Source: Byssothecium circinans (lineage: Eukaryota > Ascomycota > Dothideomycetes > Pleosporales > Massarinaceae). From it: a stretch of 64,000 nt of DNA. Numbering within the stretch: position 1 is the stretch's first letter; the number at the start of each line of letters is the position of its first letter. The translations under genes and the position numbers were made by a program. The stretch lies in the NCBI GenBank assembly GCA_010015675.1, contig ML977021.1, positions 73,393 to 137,392 on the forward strand, written 5' to 3'. Positions 44,535 to 55,302 of the stretch are shown here, in pieces. The notes under the pieces were generated by a model, which was not told the DNA's origin, searched no databases, and saw only the letters and a list, made by a program, of their open reading frames with translations.

Positions 44535-45130
44535 TGTAAGGTTGGTGAAGGATATGGTGGAGTGTGGGTAGGGTGACTTTGAGAACGACAGAGGACTAGG
44601 CATGGTGCGGTTGCGGTTGCGGTTGCACTTGCAGCCGGAGCTCGGAGCTGGTGGTCCGAGTCACATATGATGCTTATGGGTGGTTTCCCGTTGCAGATGT
44701 TACTCCACGGTCATCTGCGTGACTTGCCAGCTTGAGAACCTCCGCCGATTATAGGGGAAGCTGCTGCCGCTTGCTCTTTACTACTTGATCCGTTTTCTTT
44801 TGATCTCTTCACACACTGTAGCATTCTCATTCCGCCAAGCTATCCACTACCATTCATTCACCGTCGGCAGCCCGGAAGGTGTTGCGTACACAGTAAGACA
44901 CCATCCCCTCACACGCTATCCACTGGTTTCCGCTGATCCTTTGTCCCTCCTAGGCACCCATCACGGTCACGATTCAACAGGCAGCCCTCGCTCGCCTGCC
45001 CGCCTGCCTGCCTCAACCCCCCGATCCCCTCAATACCGCCAAACTGTCATCCCTACTCGTCAATCGCACCACACGTCTCAGCTTTGCTGGTGACCCGCGA
45101 CCCCGCCAATTGAGCCCGTCGCACCGCAAG
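44535..45130. promoter_or_regulatory. Divergent promoter region, IEC3 / ORM1
   Basis: About 600 bases between two divergent starts. GGTTGCGGTTGCGGTTGCAC at about 44607 is a short tandem repeat of a 6-mer near the IEC3 start. The ORM1 side is C-rich with CCCGCCTGCC runs, consistent with a leader. No gene seen. Confidence 0.45.
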
Positions 45131-45840
45131 ATGCCGCTCGATGCAAAGGAAGCTAGGAGACGGCGTAGCAGTAGTCTTGTCTACACCGAGCCTCCAGAGT
45201 CCCTGGAACAACTGAGCGACCAGTCTGCTCTGCCAAATCTGAACGCACAGTGGGTGAATGCGAAGGGTGAGTTTACCTACACTGTTATCAAGTCACAGAA
45301 GAACGATATAGAGTGGCCGTGGGATGCCAACTACAACGTGGCAACTTCCATAGCACACTGGCTAATGCACTGGTCTCTAGGCGCATGGGTGATTCACTTC
45401 GTCCTTATCCTCATCGGCAAGATACTATTCGATATCATTCCGGGCGTCTCGCAAGAAACGTCCTGGACTCTGACCAACGTCTCGTATACAGCGGGCTCCT
45501 ACCTCATGTTCCACTATGTGCGAGGAGTGCCCTTCGATTTCAACTCAGGAGCCTACGACAACCTCAACATGTGGGAGCAGATTGACAATGGAGACCAATA
45601 CACTCCCGCCAAAAAGTTTCTGATGTTCGTCCCAATTGCACTATTTCTGGTCAGCACACACTATACCCACTACGACCTGACATATTTTGTCGTCAATACA
45701 CTGGCCACCATAGCTGTGGTCATTCCGAAGCTGCCTTCAGTTAGTCTCCCGAATCGTATCACCCCGCTCATCTTCTAACAGCACAATAGGCACACAGGAT
45801 ACGCTTTTCAATATTTTCGTCGCCTCCGGATGATGCCTAG
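45131..45840 (+). CDS. ORM1: ORMDL-family ER protein Orm1 (sphingolipid control)
   Basis: Two exons (45131-45739 and 45790-45840) give 219 aa. A Ser-rich N-terminus with RRRRSSSL is the likely kinase target used to release inhibition. The conserved core follows: LNAQWVNAKGEFTYTVIKSQ, then four hydrophobic membrane segments between about residues 60 and 200 and the block MWEQIDNGDQYTPAKKFL. The 50-bp intron near the end restores VIPKLPSAHRIRFSIFSSPP, matching the family C-terminus. Orm proteins bind and restrain serine palmitoyltransferase in the ER. The start ATG 45131 follows a frame that is open upstream only with non-ATG codons. Confidence 0.92.
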
Positions 45841-46544
45841 GATAGCCATGAGGATAGCGGTTCCGTGTAATTGTGTTTGTATTTTTATTATTGGATTGTG
45901 ATAGCAGATGAAATTCGAGCGATGGCGGCGTCGGCGTGTCTACAGGCTTGCTTCATTACACATTGGTTGAATCGGGCTTCTTCCATCTCTATGTGCAGTC
46001 TCGATTTCCGAATTCATTCGTACGAGAAAAATCCGTGTACAATGAGGTTTGCTATTTGACATATTTCAATACTGCCAAACGCTTCCAATGTTGTGTGGTC
46101 TGGTGCAGCTTCGTATCTTCCGAAGCTTGGTATAAAAGCACAGTTCAGCCTCCCTCGGCTAAAACGATTTAAGGCGATTCAAGAAAATAATCCCAGCATT
46201 AAGAATATGCAAACATATGCTGGTGATATCCAGGATTTCCAAAAGTGATACCCTTGGGTAGCCAATCTGAATGTCTGAAGGTATCACATACAAAATGGAA
46301 TAAACCACGTTCATAGCGCACGTGTAATCTCTGTGTCGTCATCATCGATCCTAAAATTCGATGCTCGCAGCTATCGCCGTTCTTTCACTAAACACACATC
46401 CTAAGCATCTTCTTACCCTATCCGAAGATGCACATGTTTGCATAGCCTACACTGTCAACTTCGACAGCGCCGCCTGATTCTATCGTGTTGGTATAGACCT
46501 TCGGATAGTGGTACTCATCTTTTCTACCTTTCCAATCGCCCATC
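45841..46544. other. Intergenic ORM1 to Na+/H+ antiporter
   Basis: About 700 bases of mixed composition with the ORM1 3' UTR on the left and the antiporter promoter on the right. No gene or repeat was recognised. Confidence 0.35.
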
Positions 46545-48011
46545 ATGTGGAGCCAGCTCGAACCAACGGCGCCGCACGTCACCTACCTTGTTCTCACCTC
46601 CTTCCTTATCATTTATGCCATCTTCTCGCTATTGATCCGGAATCGTCTCCACCTTTCCGAACCCCCCCTAGCCACCCTCTTCGGCATCATTGTCGGACCG
46701 CGAGGGATTCGTCTCCTGGAACCCTACAAATGGAATTTCGACGACAGCGTCGTCCACGAAGTCACACGCCTCATTGCGGGCGTCCAATGTTTCTCCATCG
46801 GCTTGGAATTGCCGGAGCACTACTTCAAGAGCAAATGGCAAGACCTCGCCATGTTTCTAGGTCCCGTAATGACCTTTGGATGGCTTGTTTGCGGAATGCT
46901 CATCATGATTATTTTTGAGACGGATATCGCGACTGCACTGATTATTTCGGCTTGCCTTACGCCTACAGATCCTGTCCTCGCTGCATCGGTACTGTCGAAC
47001 TCACAGTTCAGTACTCGCGTGCCGAAACGGATACGCGACCTACTTTCGGCGGAAAGTGGATGCAACGATGGTGTCTCGTTTCCCTTTCTTTATATTGGGC
47101 TTTGTGTTTTAACAAAGAGTACTGTCGGTGGCATCATCAAGAAGTGGTTCGTAATTACGATTCTGTACCAGTGCGTCTTGGGAACCATCTTGGGGTTGGC
47201 GATCGGCCATGTCTTCAACAGGATATACAAGTTCAGCCATAAGCACGAGATGATGGGTCGGGCATCATATTTGGCCTTCTACCTCTTACTTGCGGTCTTC
47301 TCACTTGGACTTGCGTCGACGCTCGGTGTCGACGACTTCCTGGTCACTTTCTGCGCCGGCCTCGGATTCTCTCATGGCGGAAACAGCCCCACGGCCGATA
47401 CAAGACTGCCCGTCATCATCGATCTAATGCTCAATAGCACCCTGTTCGTTTTCTTCGGCGCGATGATGCCATGGTCCTCTTTCGACAAACTTGATTCCAT
47501 CACGCCCGGCCGCTTGATCGGTCTTCTCGCTCTGATCCTGCTCTTCCGTCGTATTCCGGTCGTTCTTTCCCTCTTCAAACTCAATTTTCTCCCGCACGTC
47601 CGGACAACAAGCGAAGCCATTTTCTGTGGTCACTTTGGACCGATGGGCGTTGGTGCTCTTTTCCTTGCGATCGAAGCTCGCGCGCAGCTCGAAACCAATA
47701 CTTCTCTTCCGCTCCCTCATCCACCTAATCATATACCAAAGGAGACTCAGAGAACTGTGACCCTCATCTGGCCGATTATCTGCTTTGTGGTGTTTGGGAG
47801 TGTGATTGTGCATGGGCTTAGTACGTTGGCTATCAGCATTGGAGGGCATTACTCAAGGTATAAGGGAGAGAGGGCGCCGTTGATTGGCGCGGAAGGGGAA
47901 GGCCTGCATGGTATGGTTTTTGATGAGGAGGATGAAGGGCAGGTCGGGAGAAGGGATGAGGAGGAGGAGGCGGAGGAAGACTACAGAGGGTTTCTGCGCG
48001 GGAGAACTTGA
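46545..48011 (+). CDS. Na+/H+ antiporter, CPA1 family (fungal Nha1/Sod2 type)
   Basis: Single exon, 488 aa, with about 12 hydrophobic segments through residue 440. The conserved fungal blocks are LFGIIVGPRGIRLLEP, the ion-site motif CLTPTDPVLA (Thr139-Asp142) and LLSAESGCNDGVSFPF with the paired Asn174-Asp175. FFGAMMPW and GHFGPMGVGALF are also typical. Plasma-membrane members export Na+, Li+ or K+ in exchange for protons. The C-terminal tail after the last helix is only about 50 residues and strongly acidic. This is far shorter than the long regulatory tail of Saccharomyces Nha1 and nearer to fission yeast Sod2. Confidence 0.9.
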   Translation: MWSQLEPTAPHVTYLVLTSFLIIYAIFSLLIRNRLHLSEPPLATLFGIIVGPRGIRLLEPYKWNFDDSVVHEVTRLIAGVQCFSIGLELPEHYFKSKWQDLAMFLGPVMTFGWLVCGMLIMIIFETDIATALIISACLTPTDPVLAASVLSNSQFSTRVPKRIRDLLSAESGCNDGVSFPFLYIGLCVLTKSTVGGIIKKWFVITILYQCVLGTILGLAIGHVFNRIYKFSHKHEMMGRASYLAFYLLLAVFSLGLASTLGVDDFLVTFCAGLGFSHGGNSPTADTRLPVIIDLMLNSTLFVFFGAMMPWSSFDKLDSITPGRLIGLLALILLFRRIPVVLSLFKLNFLPHVRTTSEAIFCGHFGPMGVGALFLAIEARAQLETNTSLPLPHPPNHIPKETQRTVTLIWPIICFVVFGSVIVHGLSTLAISIGGHYSRYKGERAPLIGAEGEGLHGMVFDEEDEGQVGRRDEEEEAEEDYRGFLRGRT

Positions 48012-49192
48012 TTTCGCCTGTGATCGTAATTTTGGGTCAAATTTGCGTATAGGCGTTAATCTCAACTTTTCTTTGGGTTCACAGACATTGGAAACCAATG
48101 ATAGTAATGGCAGAAAGAAAAGCAGGTGATAGCGCATCAGTTCTGGATGACTGTTTCGTTAGCGTGTCGCATTCTCTCGCAGAAAGAAAAATTCAGCAAA
48201 TAAGCTATTAAACCTGGCATCACCACTAAGCTCAGTATTTGCGGAGAGTATGAGGGACTGAATCCCCCGCGGATGAGTTTTGCGAAGTATGGTTATGGGC
48301 TTCCCGAGATTTTGCTACCGCGAGGGCCACTCTTCAAACCACCCCTGTGCAGGTCCTCTCTCGTTTCGACTCACCCTCTTCATGGCTCATCACGTTTTGC
48401 TTGAGAGTGGAAAGTACGACACTGAAAATGGCAAATACAAACTCTAAACGCATTTACACTACCCATCTTAAACCCAGTCGTCTCTCTCACCGCCATGCTC
48501 GTCAACTCGTAAGAAATGTGTCTCCCTCGTAAGGTAGTATGATTTTCTAATCCTACTTCGCGATATGAAAGATGCGAGATATCCTCGACCCTGACGCATG
48601 TACGTTCACACAGTCACATTCCACGTATTCTTTTGAAGACATTCTCTATGCTAGCCATGCTAAGTTCCGAGCTGTAACCTTTCCCTTCCGCAAATCGCGA
48701 TTTCCTTGGCTGGATTTTTACCTGCTGCATCGGCTGGACTCCTCCGACTGGCTACTCGATCCGTAAGGGAAAATGTCAAGTCCTTTGTCCAGGATGATGA
48801 CCTATCTGGGCCTGAATGAGACTCTGCTGAGCTTGTAATTGTCAAGTTCCATTTCCTGTTCAGAACCTGTTCAAGCTTTTCCCGGTATCTGGTTATCTTT
48901 GCTATCTAGCCCTATCGTGCTGGCTTCGTGCTTTGTGTCTCCCGGCTTCTTAGCCTGCTACTACTCCTGTAAATTGTTCTCCGACTCTTGGCTCAAGTTC
49001 CGCTTGATTGCAAGGGGTCGTCGTTGGCTTTGTGTGCGCTGTTTGTTAGTAGATTCTTGGTTTGTTGTTTCGCGTTTGATCCTTGGCTGTGTGAAATGGA
49101 CGCCGAAAGAGGTGATCAAGTTCCTCGATGGTTGTAGGTAAATGGAATTGCAGCTCCTCAGCGAGATCCTTGACGCACCCATCGTCATTGCC
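48012..49192. other. Intergenic between antiporter and F-box-like gene (convergent)
   Basis: About 1.2 kb between two 3' ends. Short family-less frames only. The plus strand at 48840-49100 is T-rich, as expected for the complement of an A-rich 3' flank. No repeat or RNA gene was recognised. Confidence 0.35.
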
Positions 49193-50656
49193 CTAATTCT
49201 TCTGAGCCTCCTTGTCCTGAACCTTCGATAATTGGCAAGATTCTTCCTCGCTGGAAAGAGTGTTATCCAGTGCAGGAGGCCTAGGAGAATGGTCGATACT
49301 TGACATGCCTGATGGTAACCATCCTTGGTCCCAAGTTTCTTGTTCCATGGGTCCGCGTTGTAAGTGTGTTCTCGCAGGATGGATCGCAGGATGGACCGCA
49401 TGAGAGGGACGCGAGGCACCGCTTCGTAACCACTCTAGTCTATAATCATTCCCCCAATTAAGCGTTGCGTCTTTGCGGAGTGTGTATTCAGTAAGCCATC
49501 CGACCAACCTCCGAGTGCAGGGTCGAATAAGAGTTCCGAGGGACGGGTGAATGAAAGTCGTAACGCGGTGAATTGGACGCATCCCTGGCCAATGAACTCC
49601 ATCAATAATGTAACGTGGTTCTGAATCGTGACGAAACATTGCCAGTACCTCGAAGACTGCCAAGTCCTTCAGGCCCCAATCATGGAATGCCACTTGCCGG
49701 GCTGCTCGACAAATGAAATCGTGTACTGCGTCAAGGCTGCCTTTCTCGCGGATGAATGCGTCGACATCGATTGTATCAAAAACCGTTCCAGGATGAACTC
49801 CGTTCTGTCTACGTGTGCCCCGCAATTTCCCTCCATTGTCAAGGGCACGAGTGAATTTGAAGTTTGCCATGGATATCCTCTGTAGTGCCATGTGGACATG
49901 GCCTACACCGAGCATCAATGCAAGGTGAGGTCCAATTTTCACCATGTCAGTACAAACTCTCGATAGTGACGTGAAAATGGCGGTATGGACCTCGAATGCA
50001 TACTTTGCGCCTTGGTGCGTCGTGCATATGATCATCTTGGGCGTATCCTCGAGGATGAAATTCCTGATCGCATTCTGGACCATCCTGTTGGCCTCTACAT
50101 GTATCAACCTGCAAGTTGCAAGGATGGAAGTGTGGACAGTTTTCTTGATGAGGACAATGTAGGGATTGTCTTTCCATGACACGGTGTATTTCGGAAGCTC
50201 GATCTTGACATGCTTGATCTCTCGTGGTAGGCGCTCATACACCATAAGACGGAGCTCCGGCGGCAGATCCATGAACCGGAACGGCTTCTGCGCCGGAGTG
50301 GCGAAGGTCGCGCTTTGCCCCGCTGCGGCCCTGAAGGGAGCGGGTATTTTGCCCGTGATAACGTGCGGATGGGGCGATGTCTTCTCCAACGAGACCGAGG
50401 GAGTTTTGTCGAGAGCGATGTTGGTGATTGCATCGCGTACGGAAATCCGGTTGTGGAAATGAGCCGTTGAAGGTAGTGGAACATATGGCGGTGTGTTAGG
50501 CCGAAGGAGTTGCGCGTTTGTTGATGGAGCACTGCGGCGGGAGGGCCACCGAACTTTTCCCTTCGATTTTACTGGCAGAAGCGGTCGCGCAGTCGTTGAT
50601 GAGGCTTTGCTGTCGGTGAGTGAACAAGCCGCGAGTGCCTCGATAAGTTCATCCAT
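49193..50656 (-). CDS. F-box-like domain protein of unknown target
   Basis: Single exon, 487 aa, from ATG 50656 (MDELIEALAACSLTDSKASS). The F-box-like core is FRFMDLPPELRLMVYERLPR at about residue 130, followed by the helical region common to the large fungal F-box/DUF group (TSILATCRLIHVEANRM). The frame remains open upstream through a translated GT microsatellite (His-Thr repeats). That part is not credible as protein, so the later ATG is chosen. If functional it would link a substrate to an SCF ubiquitin ligase through Skp1; no substrate-binding domain such as LRR or WD40 is visible. Confidence 0.7.
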   Translation of the reverse strand: MDELIEALAACSLTDSKASSTTARPLLPVKSKGKVRWPSRRSAPSTNAQLLRPNTPPYVPLPSTAHFHNRISVRDAITNIALDKTPSVSLEKTSPHPHVITGKIPAPFRAAAGQSATFATPAQKPFRFMDLPPELRLMVYERLPREIKHVKIELPKYTVSWKDNPYIVLIKKTVHTSILATCRLIHVEANRMVQNAIRNFILEDTPKMIICTTHQGAKYAFEVHTAIFTSLSRVCTDMVKIGPHLALMLGVGHVHMALQRISMANFKFTRALDNGGKLRGTRRQNGVHPGTVFDTIDVDAFIREKGSLDAVHDFICRAARQVAFHDWGLKDLAVFEVLAMFRHDSEPRYIIDGVHWPGMRPIHRVTTFIHPSLGTLIRPCTRRLVGWLTEYTLRKDATLNWGNDYRLEWLRSGASRPSHAVHPAIHPARTHLQRGPMEQETWDQGWLPSGMSSIDHSPRPPALDNTLSSEEESCQLSKVQDKEAQKN

Positions 50657-50771
50657 GGCTGTCTCAAGGAATTCGCAGCAGCAAAGGCGGTTGCGCTGTT
50701 GAGAATTGAAGGAGTGGTGATAGCGAGAGAGAGAGGGAGAGTGTGTGTGAGTGTGAGTGTGTGTGAGTGTG

Positions 50772-50821
<50 letters not shown>

Positions 50822-51259
50822 GGAGGTCTTTATGCAGTGGGGGTCTTTATGCCGTAAGCCAAACAAGGCGTCTCGTGCCAAGACCAGTGCGGTGAGTAAT
50901 TGTGCACGTGATTGGGGATACCTAGCTCCCTATACGTGCGACAGCGAAGAGTGAAACACCCGGGATCAAAGCCGACGAGAATATTTCAAGTGAGAACCGC
51001 CCAAAAAGATACAGCGCCTGATACTCTATTTGCGTTGCAAGCTCTTACAGTCTTAACATTTCTCGTGAGAGGTACCTCACCGGGCCTACCTACATATGTA
51101 GGAATCAAGATACATAGGTAGACCCGTGCACATGTGACTATCTCGGTGTCACAACGTGATTACAAAGGCATGAATGCTTGGGGATCTCCGTGAGACAAAG
51201 GGTATTGTACATACATAGTCTACTCCCATATAATACAAGTCTGACCCCATCGCGACAGA
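50657..51259. other. Spacer between F-box-like gene and uL6m 3' end
   Basis: About 600 bases containing the promoter and leader of the F-box-like gene, with the GT microsatellite listed separately, and the 3' flank of the uL6m gene. Two copies of CTACCTACATATGTAGGAAT-like words occur at about 51090. No gene was recognised. Confidence 0.4.
50741..50818. repeat. GT microsatellite 5' of the F-box-like gene
   Basis: An interrupted run of GTGTGA/GTGAGT units (50741-50778) followed by an uninterrupted GT run of about 39 bases (50779-50817). It begins 85 bases upstream of the ATG at 50656, so it probably lies in the promoter or leader, read as CA repeats in the transcript. Length polymorphism between strains is expected. 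Confidence 0.95.
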
Positions 51260-52049
51260 TCACTTCGTTCTCTTGTTCTTCAGCTTGATCGTCTCTCCAT
51301 TCACAAATATACCCTTGCCCTTGTATGGCTCCGGCTTCCTCCACATCCGTATCTTGGCCGCAAACTGCATAACAACCTCTTTCTCCGGACCTTCTAGTAG
51401 TAGACGAGTTGGCTGCGGTGTGCTCGCCGTCACTCCTTTTGGTATCCCCAGCTCAATAGGGTGAGAGTACCCGACTTTCAAATTTATGTATTTTTGGCCG
51501 GGATACTCGGGCTCGACAGTAGTAGCGCTGTCTTCTACGGAGGAGCGGTAACCGACACCGATAAAACTTAGAATGGCGGAGTGGCCTTCGCTGACGCCGA
51601 GGATGTGGTTTTGGAGGTAGGCGCGAGTTGTCCCTGTCTTACTGTTAGTCTCGATACGGTGTGTATTGTGTAGATGTGAGCCTACCCCACATCGCCCTCT
51701 GCTTCGCATCAGAGGAGTCCTGCACTGATAGAGTAGGTCCCGACAATGAGGGATCCTGATTGATGTTCACGTAGGAGGGAATGGGCATTGATAGCTCCCC
51801 ACGCGGTCCTTTGATTTGCACCGTTGACATTGCTTGAATACGTGCATTCCGGGCTCTTGCTGACGGTTGTATTATCTTGAAGGTCACGCCCGGCGGGACA
51901 GACAGCGGCGCGGATCCGATCTTAGACTGGCATGGTGTTGTTGAAGCGAAGGTTCTGCTGCAGGAAGGGGGCGCACGTAATGCTGAAATAGGTGTATCAA
52001 TTGTTTTCGATGCAATGCGCTGAGCGCGCCGTCGGGCGGGTGCGAACAT
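51260..52049 (-). CDS. MRPL6: Mitochondrial large-subunit ribosomal protein uL6m
   Basis: Two exons (52049-51686 and 51633-51260) joined by a 52-bp intron give 245 aa. The Arg-rich N-terminus (MFAPARRRAQRIASKTIDTP) is a mitochondrial targeting signal. The junction restores the L6 signature KQRAMWGTTRAYLQNHILGV followed by SEGHSAILSFIGVGYR, and the C-terminus has the usual RMWRKPEPYKGKGIFVNGE ending. It is a structural protein of the mitochondrial 54S subunit. The first ATG in frame with the targeting sequence is at 52049. Confidence 0.93.
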
Positions 52050-52599
52050 GGTGGATCGTCGGTGAATGGTAATTACAGCGCCCAACTCTTTGTGAAGTTC
52101 GAAGCCTGAGGCCCAGCAGGATTACGTAATCATGACTCGTGACCACGCGCCAGCCGAGGATCTCGTGGTTGCAACTGCCACTTACTCTTTCAAAACCCCT
52201 TCACCATCTCACATCCCGCGTCACCGTTTGTAGCAGCCGCCGCAGCCATCAAGTGAGAGATCTGATCAACCTCTCCACAGGCCGGGGCTCCTACCAACGC
52301 TCCTGTCGGAGTTGAATTGCCTTCACGCACTTACCTCTCAGCACTCACTCTAGCATTTAGCCCGCGCAAACGCTCTACTCTCTCTGAATTTCAAACGCTG
52401 CGTCTTCTGTCCCTTCCTCTTACTTGTCTTCAAAGGTGACATGGTCTTTGAGGTCCGGAGTCCATGCTCTAACCTTTCCCTTCTCGCCTTTATCTGTGTT
52501 CTGCTCCAACTTTCCTCCTCCAAATAACAACGCCCAGCTTTCTTCTACCCGGACTTGACGATCTTGAGGCTTTTCAATTTTTTCCAGTAGACCACAGAC
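52050..52599. promoter_or_regulatory. Divergent promoter region, uL6m / KAR5-like
   Basis: About 550 bases between divergent starts. The KAR5 side is C/T-rich (CCTTCCTCTTACTTGTCTTC and similar), typical of a fungal leader. No other structure was recognised. Confidence 0.45.
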
Positions 52600-54444
52600 A
52601 TGCGATTTAGCAATGGGCCGACCGGTGCTTACGGGCTGTTATACTTTCTCCTGGCTTCGCACCTCCCCAACGCAACTCCGCAACGATATCCTTCGTCTCT
52701 AGACCACGGCTACCAGATCGATACCGACCTTCAATCACTACTTCAAGATACCACCATCAGTCAAGATAAAGAGCTCAGTGAGACTCTTAGCTGGATCAAT
52801 AAACTTCCTACCGAAACATCATGCGTCCAGCTGGCGGCAATGAAATTGATGACGGAATGCAAACTGCTGGACGATCCCTCCGAATTCGCGAAACTCCATC
52901 CCGAAATACACCTCGACGACATCAAGCTCGAATATGCCGTGAAATTGGCTGCGTGTGAGATTGCTGGAGCCCAACCCGACCAATTTCACCACACGCTCCA
53001 GGATTGCGGCGTCTTTCTTCCATCGATCGAAGCATGCAGCCGACGCTCCTGGTGGGGCCGCGCGCAGCAGCAACCACCAAACCAAACTCCGTGCTATCCT
53101 GAAGCGAGCGAGAAGAATCTCCACTCATGCTTCAAGATCATTCGATCATCGCCACAATACTGGACTTCTTATAGCAATGCAAAATTTCGCGCTGCCAACA
53201 TGTGCCAGCTAAGCAGGCACGCCATCGAACGCGAAAAGACAATTCAGCTCCACAAGAACTTGACACTCGTCACGTTCCGGCTGCAATCTTCGCTCCATGG
53301 CGTAGAAGCACAATTGAGGGCGGCGCAAGCTGAGCTCAAACAATCTACGGATAGTTTCAGACGGTCAAGCGAAAATGTGAAACAGTCAACCGATCAATTT
53401 CGGCATTTTGCTGAGGACGCCCGGGTGGAGGCGCAGAAAGAGCGTGAACTGACCAAGCAAGAGATGCGGTCCGTACAGGTTGAGATTGGATTGGTACGAG
53501 ATTCATTTGTTGCAGACATCACCGCCCATAACGACAAGTTCAACGCTCACATGGATAGAGCATTGATGAAAGCTGTCGCTGCCGTCAAAGATGGGCACGG
53601 CGATACCCTTGCAGCAATAGGTGCCGAACTACAAAACTTCTACCAAGGCTTGAGGCATGAGGGATCTGAACTCGCTGTGGCCATGACCGCTGAGCTCCAA
53701 CAATATCATGAACAGGCTCTTTCAGCTCTGGAAATCCAACATGGGGCGATGATTGAGAGCTACGATGTCATGTCTGGCAATCTTGATGACGCCAGCAATA
53801 GAGTTGACAGCCTGAGAAACAAAGTCGATTGGCTCGATGACAAAACTGTTGAATCGCTGGCGAAGATGGATCTGCTTGACCACCGTCTAGACGGCATCGG
53901 CACGAAGTTCAAAAGCGTTGAACGAGCGTTCGCCTTTGTAGACACAATACTTGGCCTGGGTAAGACTTGCATCCTCGTCTTCTTACTCCTGTTCGGTCTA
54001 TGCTTCATTCTTCTCGCGGGGAGAACCTCTCAGAAGATCCATTTGGCCATTCTCGGACTCTCAGTCCCTGCCATCCTCGTCTATCTGCTCGCCAACAGAA
54101 TACCTTTCAAGAATATCTCGACTCCAGCGATACCATTCAGCGTGGATCCACCAACGTCACTCATTGATTGTTTCAAAATCCCTACGACGGACTTCTGGGT
54201 CATTCTCGCCGTCAGCTGCTTCGTTATAGCTGCTTTCCTTCCGAAAATCAACGCGACTCATGAAGCTCTTGCCGAGCATGTCGATATTCTCGCCTACAAT
54301 TGTGCTTGCCGTGTGGGGATTCTTCGCCGTGAGCAGGATCAAGACTATGGCAACACAATCACGCTTCCTACCTACGAGATCTCAACCTACGGTCGGGTTG
54401 ATCAACATTTCGATAAAATCACTAAAGCACCTGCGGCAGAGTAA
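52600..54444 (+). CDS. Kar5/Tht1-like nuclear fusion (karyogamy) protein
   Basis: Single exon, 614 aa. The N-terminus is signal-like (GLLYFLLASHLPNA). A Cys-containing lumenal domain follows at about residues 60-200, with LSWINKLPTETSCVQLAAMK, HHTLQDCGVFLPSIEAC and SCFKIIRSSPQYWTSYSNAK, the pattern of the Tht1/Kar5 family. A long helical and coiled-coil region spans about 215-445. The C-terminus has two to three membrane segments (ILVFLLLFGLCFILLAG, LAILGLSVPAILVYLLANRI, FWVILAVSCFVIAAFLP). Family members sit in the ER/nuclear envelope and are needed for nuclear membrane fusion after mating. The presence of this gene suggests a retained sexual cycle but does not prove one. Confidence 0.82.
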   Translation: MRFSNGPTGAYGLLYFLLASHLPNATPQRYPSSLDHGYQIDTDLQSLLQDTTISQDKELSETLSWINKLPTETSCVQLAAMKLMTECKLLDDPSEFAKLHPEIHLDDIKLEYAVKLAACEIAGAQPDQFHHTLQDCGVFLPSIEACSRRSWWGRAQQQPPNQTPCYPEASEKNLHSCFKIIRSSPQYWTSYSNAKFRAANMCQLSRHAIEREKTIQLHKNLTLVTFRLQSSLHGVEAQLRAAQAELKQSTDSFRRSSENVKQSTDQFRHFAEDARVEAQKERELTKQEMRSVQVEIGLVRDSFVADITAHNDKFNAHMDRALMKAVAAVKDGHGDTLAAIGAELQNFYQGLRHEGSELAVAMTAELQQYHEQALSALEIQHGAMIESYDVMSGNLDDASNRVDSLRNKVDWLDDKTVESLAKMDLLDHRLDGIGTKFKSVERAFAFVDTILGLGKTCILVFLLLFGLCFILLAGRTSQKIHLAILGLSVPAILVYLLANRIPFKNISTPAIPFSVDPPTSLIDCFKIPTTDFWVILAVSCFVIAAFLPKINATHEALAEHVDILAYNCACRVGILRREQDQDYGNTITLPTYEISTYGRVDQHFDKITKAPAAE

Positions 54445-55302
54445 TACGCACTATCGACTGTGTCTACCAACACTTGCACTATGATCCCACGTCAAGCGTG
54501 CTTCATCGAGTACGGTTATTCTATATTCATTTTACTTCTCACGACATAATGACGTCTACGACGCTTAACGATATACCCCATTTACGATTTTACTTCGTTC
54601 CAAGACCATATACGGGGTCGACGAGGCGGTCCTCTACAATCAGTTTTACCAGTCCTTTTCTTCATCACATTTGCCCACAGTGAAGGAACGCACACTTCTT
54701 CCGTGGGGTATGAACATGCATCCCTCATCGGTTATCCATAGTATCGCGGTGTGGACAAAATGGCATCTTTCAGCACGGCGTGGATGAAAGAGAGGGGTTT
54801 TTTTTTTTTTTTTTTTCGGAGCGGCACATTCCTGGGGCATTTTACATGATTTAGCACCTGAATCGATATGGTGTTCGGTTCACCGATCAAGGTCTATATT
54901 TAGTCGAACTCATATAATTCACTCCTATTTGATCAAAGCTTCCTTGGGTATCCGGATGCACGCCAGAATTCTGGACATGCTGTGCACAATCTAGGTCAGG
55001 TGAATCATTGCAAGACTTGCGAATCAGGACAAGCCAATTGGTGTGCTAGACTCGACATCGTGATCCGCGTCTAAGCGCACTTGTCGACGCCAATGGAACC
55101 CTTAGGGATGAACAATCGTTTGGCAAAAGTAAGTGAAACGCTGCTCGGTGATTGATTCCAGTAGTGAATAGAAGATGGTATCTCGTTCGCCCAGCTCTAG
55201 CATGCAACTTTTAACAAGCAAAAGACGCCTCACCTCCCTATCCGAAGAATCAGAATGCACCAACCCTTCTCAAGCCGCCCCAACGTCTCCATCAATCTCT
55301 GC
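54445..55302. other. Intergenic between KAR5-like and CDC31 (convergent)
   Basis: About 860 bases between two 3' ends. An uninterrupted run of 19 T at 54798-54816 is the only notable feature. Nothing else was recognised. Confidence 0.4.

Noticed and set aside
50657..50881. N-terminal extension of the F-box-like protein with His-Thr repeats
   Set aside because: It is the translated CA microsatellite; the ATG at 50656 begins a normal protein sequence.
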